From Algorimicrobium echini (GTDB lineage Bacteria; Bacteroidota; Bacteroidia; Flavobacteriales; Flavobacteriaceae), in the NCBI RefSeq assembly GCF_900115185.1, contig NZ_FOVN01000003.1:210511-274510 (forward strand): a stretch of DNA of 64,000 bases, given 5' to 3'. The position numbers and the translations under genes were made by a program. Every line of letters starts with the position of its first letter. The stretch's first letter is position 1. The notes below the pieces were generated by a model that searched no databases, was not told the DNA's origin, and saw only the letters and a program-made list of their open reading frames with translations. This document shows positions 44,648 through 52,815 of the stretch, piece by piece.

Positions 44648-45715
44648 ATGAAACACGTAATTAAATTTTTAACGTTTAGTCTGTTATTTGCATTTGTATT
44701 CACATCCTGTAGTAGTGATGATGATAATTTTATTGAAACTCCAACCACGTTAGGTGAATATGACAATGGTATTTTAGTAAGTGCTGAAGGCGGAAGTGCG
44801 CAAACAGGTTCTGTCTCTTACATATCTAATGCATATTCAACAATAGAGAATACCATTTTTAGTAATGCTAATGCTGAAGATTTGGGTACTTATGTTCAAT
44901 CTGTAGGTTTTAATGGTGCAACTGCTTACATTATTGTTGATAATAATAATATACATGTGGTAAATCGCTATACGTTTTTAAAGGAGGCAACAATAACTAC
45001 GGGTTTAAATTTACCGCGTTTTATGGTGTTTTCAAATGGCAAAGGCTATGTGACAAATTGGGGAGATGGATTTGACACGACAGACGATTTTATTGCAGTA
45101 ATAAATTTAGAAACCAATTTAGTAGAAACGACTATTCCAATAGCTGAAGGTCCTGAACAAATGGTTGTTTATGCCAATAAATTGTATGTATCTCATAAAG
45201 GTGGCTACAATACAAATAATATAATTTCGGTAGTGGATTTAGAAACCAATGTAGTAAGTAACATTGTGGTTAATGATGTCCCGGATGAAATGATTATTAA
45301 TAACGCGCGCGAGTTAATTGTGCTATGCGAAGGAAACCCATCTGGGACAGGTAATGAAACTGAAGGTTCCATTACAAAAATCGATTTAAGTACGGATACT
45401 GTTTCTGATACATTTGCATTTGCTGATGGTGTACATCCATCTCTAATGAGTTATAGCAATGGAAACCTATATTTCACTGCTAACAATGCGGTTTATAAGA
45501 TGGCTGATTTTGAAACAACCTTGCCAACCACGCCTATTATTAATTTGGGTAATATAACTACATACGGAATGGCTGTGAAAGCAGATAAATTATATGTAAC
45601 AGATGCAAAAGATTACAATTCTTTAGGTGATTTTTTAGTTTATGATTTAAATTCAAATATTAAAATTCACACATTTGAAGTCGGTTTGGTACCCTCAAAA
45701 ATTTATTTTAACTAA
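44648..45715 (+). CDS. Surface beta-propeller lipoprotein, BtuG-like (DUF5074)
   Basis: 355 residues. Lipobox FTSC with Cys21, then SSDDDN, the Bacteroidota lipoprotein export signal, so the protein is probably on the cell surface. The body is a YncE-type propeller: TTLGEYDNGILVSAEGGS, repeats such as VINLETNLVETTIPI, VVDLETNVVSNIVV and DLSTDTVSDTF. In Bacteroides, BtuG is a surface propeller that binds cobalamin very tightly and hands it to BtuB. Location directly behind a riboswitch-controlled BtuB-like gene supports the same job. Sequence identity to BtuG cannot be judged here. Confidence 0.8.
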   Translation: MKHVIKFLTFSLLFAFVFTSCSSDDDNFIETPTTLGEYDNGILVSAEGGSAQTGSVSYISNAYSTIENTIFSNANAEDLGTYVQSVGFNGATAYIIVDNNNIHVVNRYTFLKEATITTGLNLPRFMVFSNGKGYVTNWGDGFDTTDDFIAVINLETNLVETTIPIAEGPEQMVVYANKLYVSHKGGYNTNNIISVVDLETNVVSNIVVNDVPDEMIINNARELIVLCEGNPSGTGNETEGSITKIDLSTDTVSDTFAFADGVHPSLMSYSNGNLYFTANNAVYKMADFETTLPTTPIINLGNITTYGMAVKADKLYVTDAKDYNSLGDFLVYDLNSNIKIHTFEVGLVPSKIYFN

Positions 45716-45751
45716 TCAGGTTAAAAGTCATCTTATCATTTAATACAGATT

Positions 45752-45790
45752 AAACCACGTTTTCAACTTGCTGAATACGTGGTTTTTTTT
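45752..45790 (+). terminator. Terminator of the cobalamin receptor operon
   Basis: AAACCACGT / ACGTGGTTT (45753-45760 region with 45776-45785), 15-16-base loop, then T8. Confidence 0.88.
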
Positions 45791-45906
45791 TATTTGTTTT
45801 TGTGTCATGTGTTTTGCTAAATTTTCAATAAAATATATAATTATAACAGATGTTCTAAATATATTTTGAATACAATTACTGATAAGATAATTAATTAAGA
45901 ATTATA

Positions 45907-45920
45907 TTATGCATGCATAA
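45907..45920. repeat. Palindrome identical in pattern to the MarR-operon operator candidate
   Basis: TTATGC-AT-GCATAA, 124 bases before the ATG of the T9SS protein gene. The only other copy of TTATGC-N2-GCATAA that I noticed is at 5567-5580 in front of the MarR operon. Confidence 0.6.
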
Positions 45921-45938
45921 AAATTAACAACTTTTTAA

Positions 45939-45961
45939 CGATAAAATAATGCGTTTTATCG
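45939..45961. repeat. Inverted repeat CGATAAAA / TTTTATCG
   Basis: Perfect 8-base arms with a 7-base loop in the 250-base leader of the T9SS protein gene. No T run follows, so it is an operator or leader hairpin rather than a terminator. Confidence 0.55.
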
Positions 45962-46043
45962 ATAACAATCATTGCTATATGGTATAAACTTTTTAATTGT
46001 GATATATTGTTGCACTATTAATTTAATTAAAACCAATTTAAAA

Positions 46044-48665
46044 ATGAAAAAATTTACACTTCAAATTTTTGCGTTTTTAGCTTTTGCCTTTTCATGGCAG
46101 GTTAATGCGCAGACATCAACTTTGTATTTTACAGCCATAGATAATGGTTGTTGTGATACTGAAAAGTGGGTAAGTATAACAACTGGTCCTGACGGAACTG
46201 GTACTGTTATTTTTGCTCAAGGAGATGGAACTTATGGTAATGCTCAGGGGTTATTAACTGATGCAGCTTTTACTGTAGATGATGGTTCTACTTATTATAT
46301 TAATGCCTATGATCGTTATGATGATTCTTGGGATGGAGACACCTATGAAATAAGATCAGCTCCTGCAGGTGGAGGGCTTTTAGTCGCTAATAATGGCGGT
46401 GTTTCGCCAGATGACGGAAATGATGATGATGCAACTTCTAATTGGGGAGATACCCAAGCTCAAGAATTAGAGGTCTCTGAAGCGTTTTCATACACGCCAC
46501 CTGCCTGTACATTTGCAGTGGTTAATACATCGACTATAGTGGAAGATTGTGCAGCTGGAACCTTTATGGTTAATGTGGATTTTACAACGGTAGGTGATGC
46601 TACAAGTGTTTCTGATGGAACTACTAATTATCCTATTTCTGGAACAACTGCTATGGCTGGGCCATTTGCAACTGGTACTACACAAACACTATCTGTAGTA
46701 CATAGCGACGTAGTTTGTGATTTTACAATTGGAGATTTCTCCTATGATGATTGTCCAAATATTGTTACTTGTGGTACACCTTTAAATGCCACTTATTGTT
46801 ATGGTATAAGTGAAACTACAGATTTCCTTTACCAAAGTAGCGATGGATCTCAATTAGTAGTCACTTTTAACGCTGGTCAAGTTGAGAATAATTGGGATGA
46901 ACTGATTATCTTAGATTCAGATGGAACAACTGAACTATATAACGGATATGGTACTGCAGGTGACTTAACTGGATTAACTTTTACATCTTCTGGAGACGCA
47001 ATTACTGTTAGAATCCAATCAGATGGTTCCACATCTTGTAGTTCGGAAGGTTATACCCCATGGGATTATGATGTAGTTTGTTTAGCATGTACGGCAGGTG
47101 AAGCCACTGCAACCGTTATTGAAGACTGTGGTGCTTCTACTTATACCATTGAAGTTAATGTAACTAATACGGGCGATGCAACTACCATTACAGATGGTAC
47201 TACGCCACAGACATTTACAGGTACTGTTACTTTCGGTCCTTATGCTTTTGGTGTAGATACAACTTTAGATGTTGAGCATTCTGATTCAGTTTGCGATTTC
47301 ACTCTAGGTACTTACGGTTTTGATGCTTGTCCTCCTACAAATGACGACTGTGCAAATGCAGAATTAGCTCCGGTTGGACTAGGTTCTTGCGGAACTTCTG
47401 TAACTGGAAATAATACAGGAGCAACGGATTCAGGTGTTGCTCAAGCTGGTTGTGCTACTGCTACTTATGCAGGTGGCGATATTTGGTATCAGTTTGAAAT
47501 GCCTGCTGGTGAGACAGAAATTGTTTATACACGAAGTGCTTCAGCTTTTTCAACAACTCAATTAGAGTTATATAGTGGTTCATGCGGTTCTTTAGTGGAA
47601 GTTGGTTGTACAACATCTGCTACTGCTAGCTTTACAGGATTAACTTCTGGAGACACCTACTATGTAAGACTTTACGATTGGGGTAATGATAATTTTGGTG
47701 CTGTTACATTTTGTTTAAACACACCACCTACGTGCCCATTACCTACAGCTTTAACAGCTACTGGCATTACCACAACATCAGCAGATTTAGGTTGGACCGA
47801 AAATGGTACTGCTATGGTTTGGGATATTGAATGGGGATTAGAAAACTTTACTCCAACAGAAACACCTTCAGCAGGTACAGATAATGTAGGAGATAATCCT
47901 TATACTTTAGGAGGTTTAACAGCTTCTACAACTTATGAATTCTATGTACGTTCAGGATGTAGTGTGTCAGATAAAAGTCCTTGGGCTGGACCATTTACAT
48001 TTACAACAGCAGACTTGCCTCCAGCTTGTGGCGATGATTTTTATGATACTGGCGGAGTTGCTAGTGATTACTCAAATTCTGCTAACATTACAACAACTAT
48101 TTGTCCAGATGTAACTGGTGATGCCGTTGACGTAACTTTTACGTTTTTCAGTACAGAAAATAACGGTGCTTCCGCTTGTTTTGACGGATTAACCATTCAT
48201 AATGGTGCAGATGCAACTGCAGCAACTATTGATCCTCCAGGAGGTGGAACCATTTGGTGTTGGGATAGAGATGATGCTACTCCAGGCGGAACAGGAGATC
48301 TTCAAGGTATGACCATTTCATCTACTGATGCTTCAGGATGTTTAACTTTCGTGTTTACATCTGATAGTTCAGTTACTAGAGAAGGTTGGGAAGCTACTGT
48401 TGGTTGCTCACCATTAACACTTGAGGATTTTGGATTAACTGGCTTTACGTATTATCCAAATCCTGTTCAAAATACATTAACATTAAAAGGTGTTAGTAAT
48501 ATAAATAATGTAGCTGTTTATAATATGTTAGGTCAAGAAGTACTTCGTACAGCACCTAATACTATGGCAAGTGAGGTAGACATGTCTAACTTACAAACAG
48601 GTGCTTACTTTGTAAAAGTAACGATAGGTGGTGCTACAAAAACAATTCGCGTTATTAAAAATTAA
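46044..48665 (+). CDS. Large T9SS-secreted multidomain protein
   Basis: 873 residues from ATG at 46044 (MKKFTLQIFAFLAFAFSWQ; signal peptide to about 22). Domain order: an N-terminal beta domain; a repeated module of about 80 residues at 155-239 and 348-431 (shared pattern IVEDC..., then DGTT, then VCDFT, FDACP); a CUB-like domain between them (CGTPLNATYCYGISE to DYDVVC); a Cys-rich jelly-roll (NDDCANAELAPVG to CLNT); a fibronectin III domain (565-660); a second CUB-like domain (about 665-785); and a type A sorting domain with FTYYPNPVQNTLTL and VYNMLGQEV. No catalytic motif. Likely a surface adhesin. The longer frame to 45972 lacks a start of quality. Confidence 0.87.
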   Translation: MKKFTLQIFAFLAFAFSWQVNAQTSTLYFTAIDNGCCDTEKWVSITTGPDGTGTVIFAQGDGTYGNAQGLLTDAAFTVDDGSTYYINAYDRYDDSWDGDTYEIRSAPAGGGLLVANNGGVSPDDGNDDDATSNWGDTQAQELEVSEAFSYTPPACTFAVVNTSTIVEDCAAGTFMVNVDFTTVGDATSVSDGTTNYPISGTTAMAGPFATGTTQTLSVVHSDVVCDFTIGDFSYDDCPNIVTCGTPLNATYCYGISETTDFLYQSSDGSQLVVTFNAGQVENNWDELIILDSDGTTELYNGYGTAGDLTGLTFTSSGDAITVRIQSDGSTSCSSEGYTPWDYDVVCLACTAGEATATVIEDCGASTYTIEVNVTNTGDATTITDGTTPQTFTGTVTFGPYAFGVDTTLDVEHSDSVCDFTLGTYGFDACPPTNDDCANAELAPVGLGSCGTSVTGNNTGATDSGVAQAGCATATYAGGDIWYQFEMPAGETEIVYTRSASAFSTTQLELYSGSCGSLVEVGCTTSATASFTGLTSGDTYYVRLYDWGNDNFGAVTFCLNTPPTCPLPTALTATGITTTSADLGWTENGTAMVWDIEWGLENFTPTETPSAGTDNVGDNPYTLGGLTASTTYEFYVRSGCSVSDKSPWAGPFTFTTADLPPACGDDFYDTGGVASDYSNSANITTTICPDVTGDAVDVTFTFFSTENNGASACFDGLTIHNGADATAATIDPPGGGTIWCWDRDDATPGGTGDLQGMTISSTDASGCLTFVFTSDSSVTREGWEATVGCSPLTLEDFGLTGFTYYPNPVQNTLTLKGVSNINNVAVYNMLGQEVLRTAPNTMASEVDMSNLQTGAYFVKVTIGGATKTIRVIKN

Positions 48666-48694
48666 TATGTGAAGTAGTTATCAATCTATAAATA

Positions 48695-48722
48695 AAAACC
48701 CAGACATTTGTCTGGGTTTTTT
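48695..48722. terminator. Terminator downstream of the T9SS protein gene
   Basis: AAAACCCAGACA stem pairing with GTCTGGGTTTT, 3-base loop, then T run. Symmetrical, so it may also stop the convergent S41 peptidase transcript. Confidence 0.85.
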
Positions 48723-48780
48723 GTTTAATTAACTTTAATAATGTTAGGTGGTTTTAATGCCATATTTTAATTTTCTACAC

Positions 48781-48808
48781 TAACATCTAACATCTAACAT
48801 CTAACATC
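48781..48808. repeat. Four exact copies of TAACATC
   Basis: Heptamer tandem repeat just after the S41 peptidase stop codon (48815-48817, minus strand). Four perfect units suggest recent slippage. It is outside any gene. Confidence 0.85.
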
Positions 48809-48814
48809 TATCAG

Positions 48815-50239
48815 CTAATCTAATTCCTTATACATACCATTACCAGTTAATAGAAAATTCGTTTTATCACCAATTAAATCCAAAGGTTCAGTTTGGGGTA
48901 AATATGGACGTGAATCATCTAAAATAAGTTGTAGTGCTGTTGCTAAAAGGGGTTCCGTTTCGGAGCCAAGTGTCCCCATATTGCTGTAATTTTCAGCTTG
49001 TGTAATATCTGGAAAAAGCCCTTGACTGTAATCCGTATTGCCAACAGCATTTAACGATTTTAAAACTAAAGGCTGCATGGCATATAAATGAGAAGGGTTT
49101 GCATTTGCACGTCGAAAATCAGGAGCATCATATAAAGTTATTGAAGCTTGAAATTTTCCAGCCGTTTCCGTGCCAATATGCACCACATCTATATAAGGTT
49201 CTAGACTGTTTATAACTAATTCACTGGCCGATGCTGATCGTTTTGTGGTTAAAACATACACCTTGTTCAGGTTTAAAATGTTTAAAGGAGCTCCAGCATC
49301 ATTGTCAGTAAAGTAATTTGTGGTTTGTTCAACAGATAGTTGCGATTGAATATCGGTATTCCATTGTTCTGTGCTAAATACATTACCAGTTTGTCCAGCT
49401 ATCATACTAGACAATAAAATAGCTGTATTAACAGAGCCTCCCGAATTATAACGTAAATCCAAAACTAAATTCTGAATGTTATTCGCTTGAAAATCTCCAA
49501 AAACAGCATTTAATTGTGAGTCGAAATCTCTGGTAAAACCATTATACATTAAATAACCCACGTTTTGTCCAGCAACTTCAAAGATATCTGTTTTAAAAAT
49601 AGGGTTTTCAGTTAAGGTAGACTTTGAGAGTGTCATGCTCTGGCCATTTGGTGTAATTATATCATCATTAGTGACCGCTGTACCATTATCATCATAATCC
49701 GCTAAATTGATGGTGTAGGTTGTGTTTTGTAATAAGCTATTAAAATTATTTGTGTTAAGCGGTATTCCATTAACGGCGTAAAAAATAGTTCCTCGTACGA
49801 TGCCTTGATTGCTGGCACTGGAATTAGGCAATACGTAACCAACATATCCAAATACATTATTGGAGCCATTAGGATAACGCATAAGTCCGTAGTCCATACC
49901 ATTGTTAAGTGTAGTGCCATTTAATTGTTGTTCTAATAAAATGTAATTGGAAGTTATCCAACTAAATCTATCAACCGTTTGTGGTTGGTAGCGTAAATAT
50001 TCAAAGAGAGATTCTGGAGATGCATAACTATTTAAAAAAGCCTCGTAAGAACCAGAATCAAATCGATTGTTAGCTAAATCTGGAACATTATCTTTGTACA
50101 AGTAGTAGGTATTTAAACCTCGCCAAACAAAATCATTTAAGTCTCTTGTGGATGCTGGGTTATCATCTATGTCTTCAAAACACCCTGTAAATAGGGCAGA
50201 TGCGCAAATAATAAGTAAATAAATAGTTTTATTTTTCAT
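48815..50239 (-). CDS. S41-family peptidase lipoprotein
   Basis: 474 residues from ATG at 50239 (MKNKTIYLLIICASALFTGC; Cys20 lipobox). A helical N-terminal region, a PDZ-like stretch (GIVRGTIFYAVNGIPLNT) and the S41 protease domain: NLVLDLRYNSGGSVNTAILL, then the catalytic TKRSASASELVINSLEP with nucleophile Ser and HIGTETAGKFQASIT with the catalytic Lys. CtpA/tricorn-like tail protease anchored in the envelope. Residues after Cys are FEDIDDN, acidic, which may be a surface-export signal. Stands alone, divergent from the ECF sigma operon. Confidence 0.9.
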   Translation of the reverse strand: MKNKTIYLLIICASALFTGCFEDIDDNPASTRDLNDFVWRGLNTYYLYKDNVPDLANNRFDSGSYEAFLNSYASPESLFEYLRYQPQTVDRFSWITSNYILLEQQLNGTTLNNGMDYGLMRYPNGSNNVFGYVGYVLPNSSASNQGIVRGTIFYAVNGIPLNTNNFNSLLQNTTYTINLADYDDNGTAVTNDDIITPNGQSMTLSKSTLTENPIFKTDIFEVAGQNVGYLMYNGFTRDFDSQLNAVFGDFQANNIQNLVLDLRYNSGGSVNTAILLSSMIAGQTGNVFSTEQWNTDIQSQLSVEQTTNYFTDNDAGAPLNILNLNKVYVLTTKRSASASELVINSLEPYIDVVHIGTETAGKFQASITLYDAPDFRRANANPSHLYAMQPLVLKSLNAVGNTDYSQGLFPDITQAENYSNMGTLGSETEPLLATALQLILDDSRPYLPQTEPLDLIGDKTNFLLTGNGMYKELD

Positions 50240-50385
50240 AGCTATTATCAATTTAATTTTTCTTTTTTGTCGAATTAAAAGTAGTTACTTTATAACATAA
50301 TAAAAATTATTTGTAACAAATTAAGTTATCATTCGTCGTAATAGTAAGTAACCAAAAACCAGTTACTACTTATTAACCACAAACT

Positions 50386-50895
50386 ATGACACAGACAGAA
50401 TTTTTAAATATTGTCATGCCATTTAAAGATAAAGTTTTTCGTTTAGCCAAGCGACTACTTGTATCTCGAGAGGAAGCAGAAGATGCTACTCAAGAGATTA
50501 TCTTAAAGTTGTGGAAGAATCAAAATAAAATGGGCAACTATAAAAATATAGAAGCTTTTTCAATGACCATGACAAAAAATTTTTGTTTAGATAAATTAAA
50601 ATCCAAACAAGCGCAAAATTTAAAAATTGTACATAGCAATTATGAAGATCATAATGTGTCTTTACAAAAAGAAGTTGAGCTAAACGACAGTCTAGAATGG
50701 GTAAATAAAATTATGGCAGATTTACCAGAACAACAAAAAATGGTGATTCAGTTACGAGATATAGAACAATATGATTATGATGAAATTGCCAAAATGCTAG
50801 ATATGAATCAAACAGCCGTACGAGTTGCCTTATCAAGAGCTCGGAAAACAATACGTGAAAAATTAACTAATACACATAATTATGGTATTAAATAA
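50386..50895 (+). CDS. ECF-type RNA polymerase sigma factor
   Basis: 169 residues with regions 2 and 4 only. Region 2: [20 protein letters not shown] and [20 protein letters not shown]. Region 4: [20 protein letters not shown] with helix-turn-helix [20 protein letters not shown]. First gene of a four-gene unit; its last 14 bases overlap the next gene. No TAnnTTTG box is clear upstream, so the promoter may be recognised by the sigma factor itself. Confidence 0.93.
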   Translation: MTQTEFLNIVMPFKDKVFRLAKRLLVSREEAEDATQEIILKLWKNQNKMGNYKNIEAFSMTMTKNFCLDKLKSKQAQNLKIVHSNYEDHNVSLQKEVELNDSLEWVNKIMADLPEQQKMVIQLRDIEQYDYDEIAKMLDMNQTAVRVALSRARKTIREKLTNTHNYGIK

Positions 50896-51364
50896 TATAG
50901 AAAGATTACTTGAAAAATACGAAAATGCCGAAACAACGCTTCAAGAGGAAGCACAATTGAAGGCTTATTTTTCACAAGAAAATGTAGCACCACATTTAGA
51001 AATGTACAAACCTATGTTTGCATACTTTAAAGCCAATCAGACAGAAGTTTCTACTAAAGAATTGCCTTTAAAATCAAAAGTACCATTTAATTACAAATGG
51101 CTGTCTGTTGCTGCGGTCGCTGTGCTTTTAGTAAGTTTATATTTCAGTAATCCGTTTCAAACACAAGAGGATTTAGGAACTTATGATGATCCCATGTTAG
51201 CCTATAATGAAGTGGTTAAATCACTCGAAATGATTTCCACGCAGATGAATAAAGGTTTCGAAAAAGTTAATTATTTGAACGCTGTAAATGATGGTATGTC
51301 CAAAGTTAATTACTTAAACGAAATAGAAAATTCCACAAATAGAATATTTAAAAATAAACAATAG
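50882..51364 (+). CDS. Single-pass membrane protein, putative anti-sigma factor
   Basis: 160 residues. Cytoplasmic N-terminal helices ([20 protein letters not shown], then [20 protein letters not shown]), one membrane segment ([16 protein letters not shown], about 73-88) and an outer coiled region with two copies of the pattern KVNYLNxxxD/E. The 14-base overlap with the sigma gene and the topology indicate an anti-sigma factor. No zinc motif is present. Confidence 0.72.
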   Translation: MVLNNIERLLEKYENAETTLQEEAQLKAYFSQENVAPHLEMYKPMFAYFKANQTEVSTKELPLKSKVPFNYKWLSVAAVAVLLVSLYFSNPFQTQEDLGTYDDPMLAYNEVVKSLEMISTQMNKGFEKVNYLNAVNDGMSKVNYLNEIENSTNRIFKNKQ

Positions 51365-51439
51365 ATAAAAATGACAACAATAACTAAAAATAACACGAGT
51401 GCTAACCGCAAAAAAATAAATAAATTAAAAACAAACACT

Positions 51440-52015
51440 ATGAAAAAGTACACCCTAATTTTCGTTTTGGCATTGATGATGATGCCAATTGCTTCACAAG
51501 CACAAGATATTTTTGCTAAATACAGTGAAAATCCAGAAGTAACCTATGTGTCTATTAAGCCTAAAATGTTTCAAATGTTGGCAAAAATGGACATTAATAC
51601 CGACGACCCAGAATCGCAAGAATATATTAATATGGTGAATAGTATTACTAGTTTTAAAGTAATCTCAACAGGCGATAAAGCTATTTCTGCCGATGTTTCT
51701 AAATGGGTAAAATCTAGAAAAGGATCATTAGAAGAACTAATGGTAGTAAAAGATGATGGTATGAATATGACTTTTTATGTTAAGGAAGGTCGCGATTCCG
51801 ATCATGTAAGTGAGTTTCTTATGTTTGTTGATGGTATAGGAGAAGTCACCAAAGATATGGACATTAATATGAATGGAAAAAAACGTGAATTTGAAACGGT
51901 TGTTGTTTCTTTAACAGGTGATATTAATTTAAATCAAATTTCTAAATTGACTAAAAAAATGGATCTTCCAGGTGGTGAACATTTAGAAAAGAATGATAAG
52001 AAAGATAAAAAATAA
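51440..52015 (+). CDS. DUF4252 exported protein
   Basis: 191 residues from ATG at 51440 (signal peptide MKKYTLIFVLALMMMPIASQAQ). DUF4252 signature: FAKYSENPEVTYVSIKPKMFQ, then SFKVISTGDKAISADVSKWV. Lys-rich end. Third gene of the ECF unit; 75 bases after the anti-sigma candidate. Periplasmic protein of unknown function, probably the regulated output or a feedback sensor. Confidence 0.82.
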   Translation: MKKYTLIFVLALMMMPIASQAQDIFAKYSENPEVTYVSIKPKMFQMLAKMDINTDDPESQEYINMVNSITSFKVISTGDKAISADVSKWVKSRKGSLEELMVVKDDGMNMTFYVKEGRDSDHVSEFLMFVDGIGEVTKDMDINMNGKKREFETVVVSLTGDINLNQISKLTKKMDLPGGEHLEKNDKKDKK

Positions 52016-52025
52016 TAAAATATTC

Positions 52026-52568
52026 ATGAAAAAATCAATCAAATATACCCTATTCAGCTTATTAGTGGCACTGTCACTAATAAGCTGTAATTCGGGCGAA
52101 TCATTACAAACCTATTTTGTAGACCATCAAGAATCGCCAGATTTTGTTACCGCAGATATTCCAACGTCTATTGTGAAATTGGATGAAGCGACTTTAACAG
52201 AAGCGCAAAAAGAAGCTTATAATTCTGTGCAGCGACTAAATTTTTTAGGATATAAAACCAATGATGCAAATGTAGTAACTTATACTACAGAACTAGCTAA
52301 AGTTAAAACCATTTTAAACGATGTGAAATATACCGAATTATTAGAGTTTAGTGATAGTGGTAATAAGTTTATAGTTAAATATCTTGGTGATGATGATAGT
52401 GCAGAAGAAGTTGTAGTATTTGCCAGTTCTAAAGAAATGGGTTTCGGAATTGTGAGAATTTTAGGTAACAATATGCGCCCTGAACAAATGGCAACTTTAG
52501 TAGATGCCGTTCAAAACGCTGATTTTGATGAGTCTCAATTTCAAGAAATTACAGATTTTTTTAAATAA
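52026..52568 (+). CDS. DUF4252 lipoprotein
   Basis: 180 residues from ATG at 52026 (MKKSIKYTLFSLLVALSLISC; lipobox Cys21). DUF4252 pattern: YFVDHQESPDFVTADIPTSI, then LLEFSDSGNKFIVKYLGDD. Second DUF4252 gene of the unit, 10 bases after the first; it differs by being a lipoprotein. Confidence 0.8.
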   Translation: MKKSIKYTLFSLLVALSLISCNSGESLQTYFVDHQESPDFVTADIPTSIVKLDEATLTEAQKEAYNSVQRLNFLGYKTNDANVVTYTTELAKVKTILNDVKYTELLEFSDSGNKFIVKYLGDDDSAEEVVVFASSKEMGFGIVRILGNNMRPEQMATLVDAVQNADFDESQFQEITDFFK

Positions 52569-52586
52569 CTTGTTTGGATGCAAAAC

Positions 52587-52618
52587 AAAAAAGCGACCTA
52601 ATATTGGGTCGCTTTTTT
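52587..52618. terminator. Bidirectional terminator
   Basis: Perfect 12-base stem AAAAAAGCGACC / GGTCGCTTTTTT, 8-base loop, between the DUF4252 gene and the minus-strand purB unit. Confidence 0.92.
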
Positions 52619-52633
52619 GCTTTTATAAACCAG

Positions 52634-52813
52634 CTAATTTTCCTGTTCATGGTTATTTTTAACTGTAATAAATATATTTATCAGGATGACAATGAATAAT
52701 GTCACAAATATGCCACTAATCATATAGTTTTCTAAAAAACCAAAAATTCCGGCTATTGAGAACCCAACGCCTACAATACCACAAAGAATTAATGATTGCT
52801 TATCTGTTAGCAT
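52634..52813 (-). CDS. Small two-span membrane protein behind purB
   Basis: 59 residues read by hand: MLTDKQSLILCGIVGVGFSI, AGIFGFLENYMISGIFVTLF, IVILINIFITVKNNHEQEN. Two membrane helices (about 8-27 and 31-51). The ATG is 2 bases after the purB stop, so it is co-transcribed and coupled. The terminator on its downstream side closes the unit. No family recognised. Confidence 0.7.
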   Translation of the reverse strand: MLTDKQSLILCGIVGVGFSIAGIFGFLENYMISGIFVTLFIVILINIFITVKNNHEQEN

Positions 52814-52815
52814 AT

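Noticed and set aside
48781-48808. CRISPR-like repeat
   Set aside because: Seven-base units with no spacers: a simple tandem repeat.
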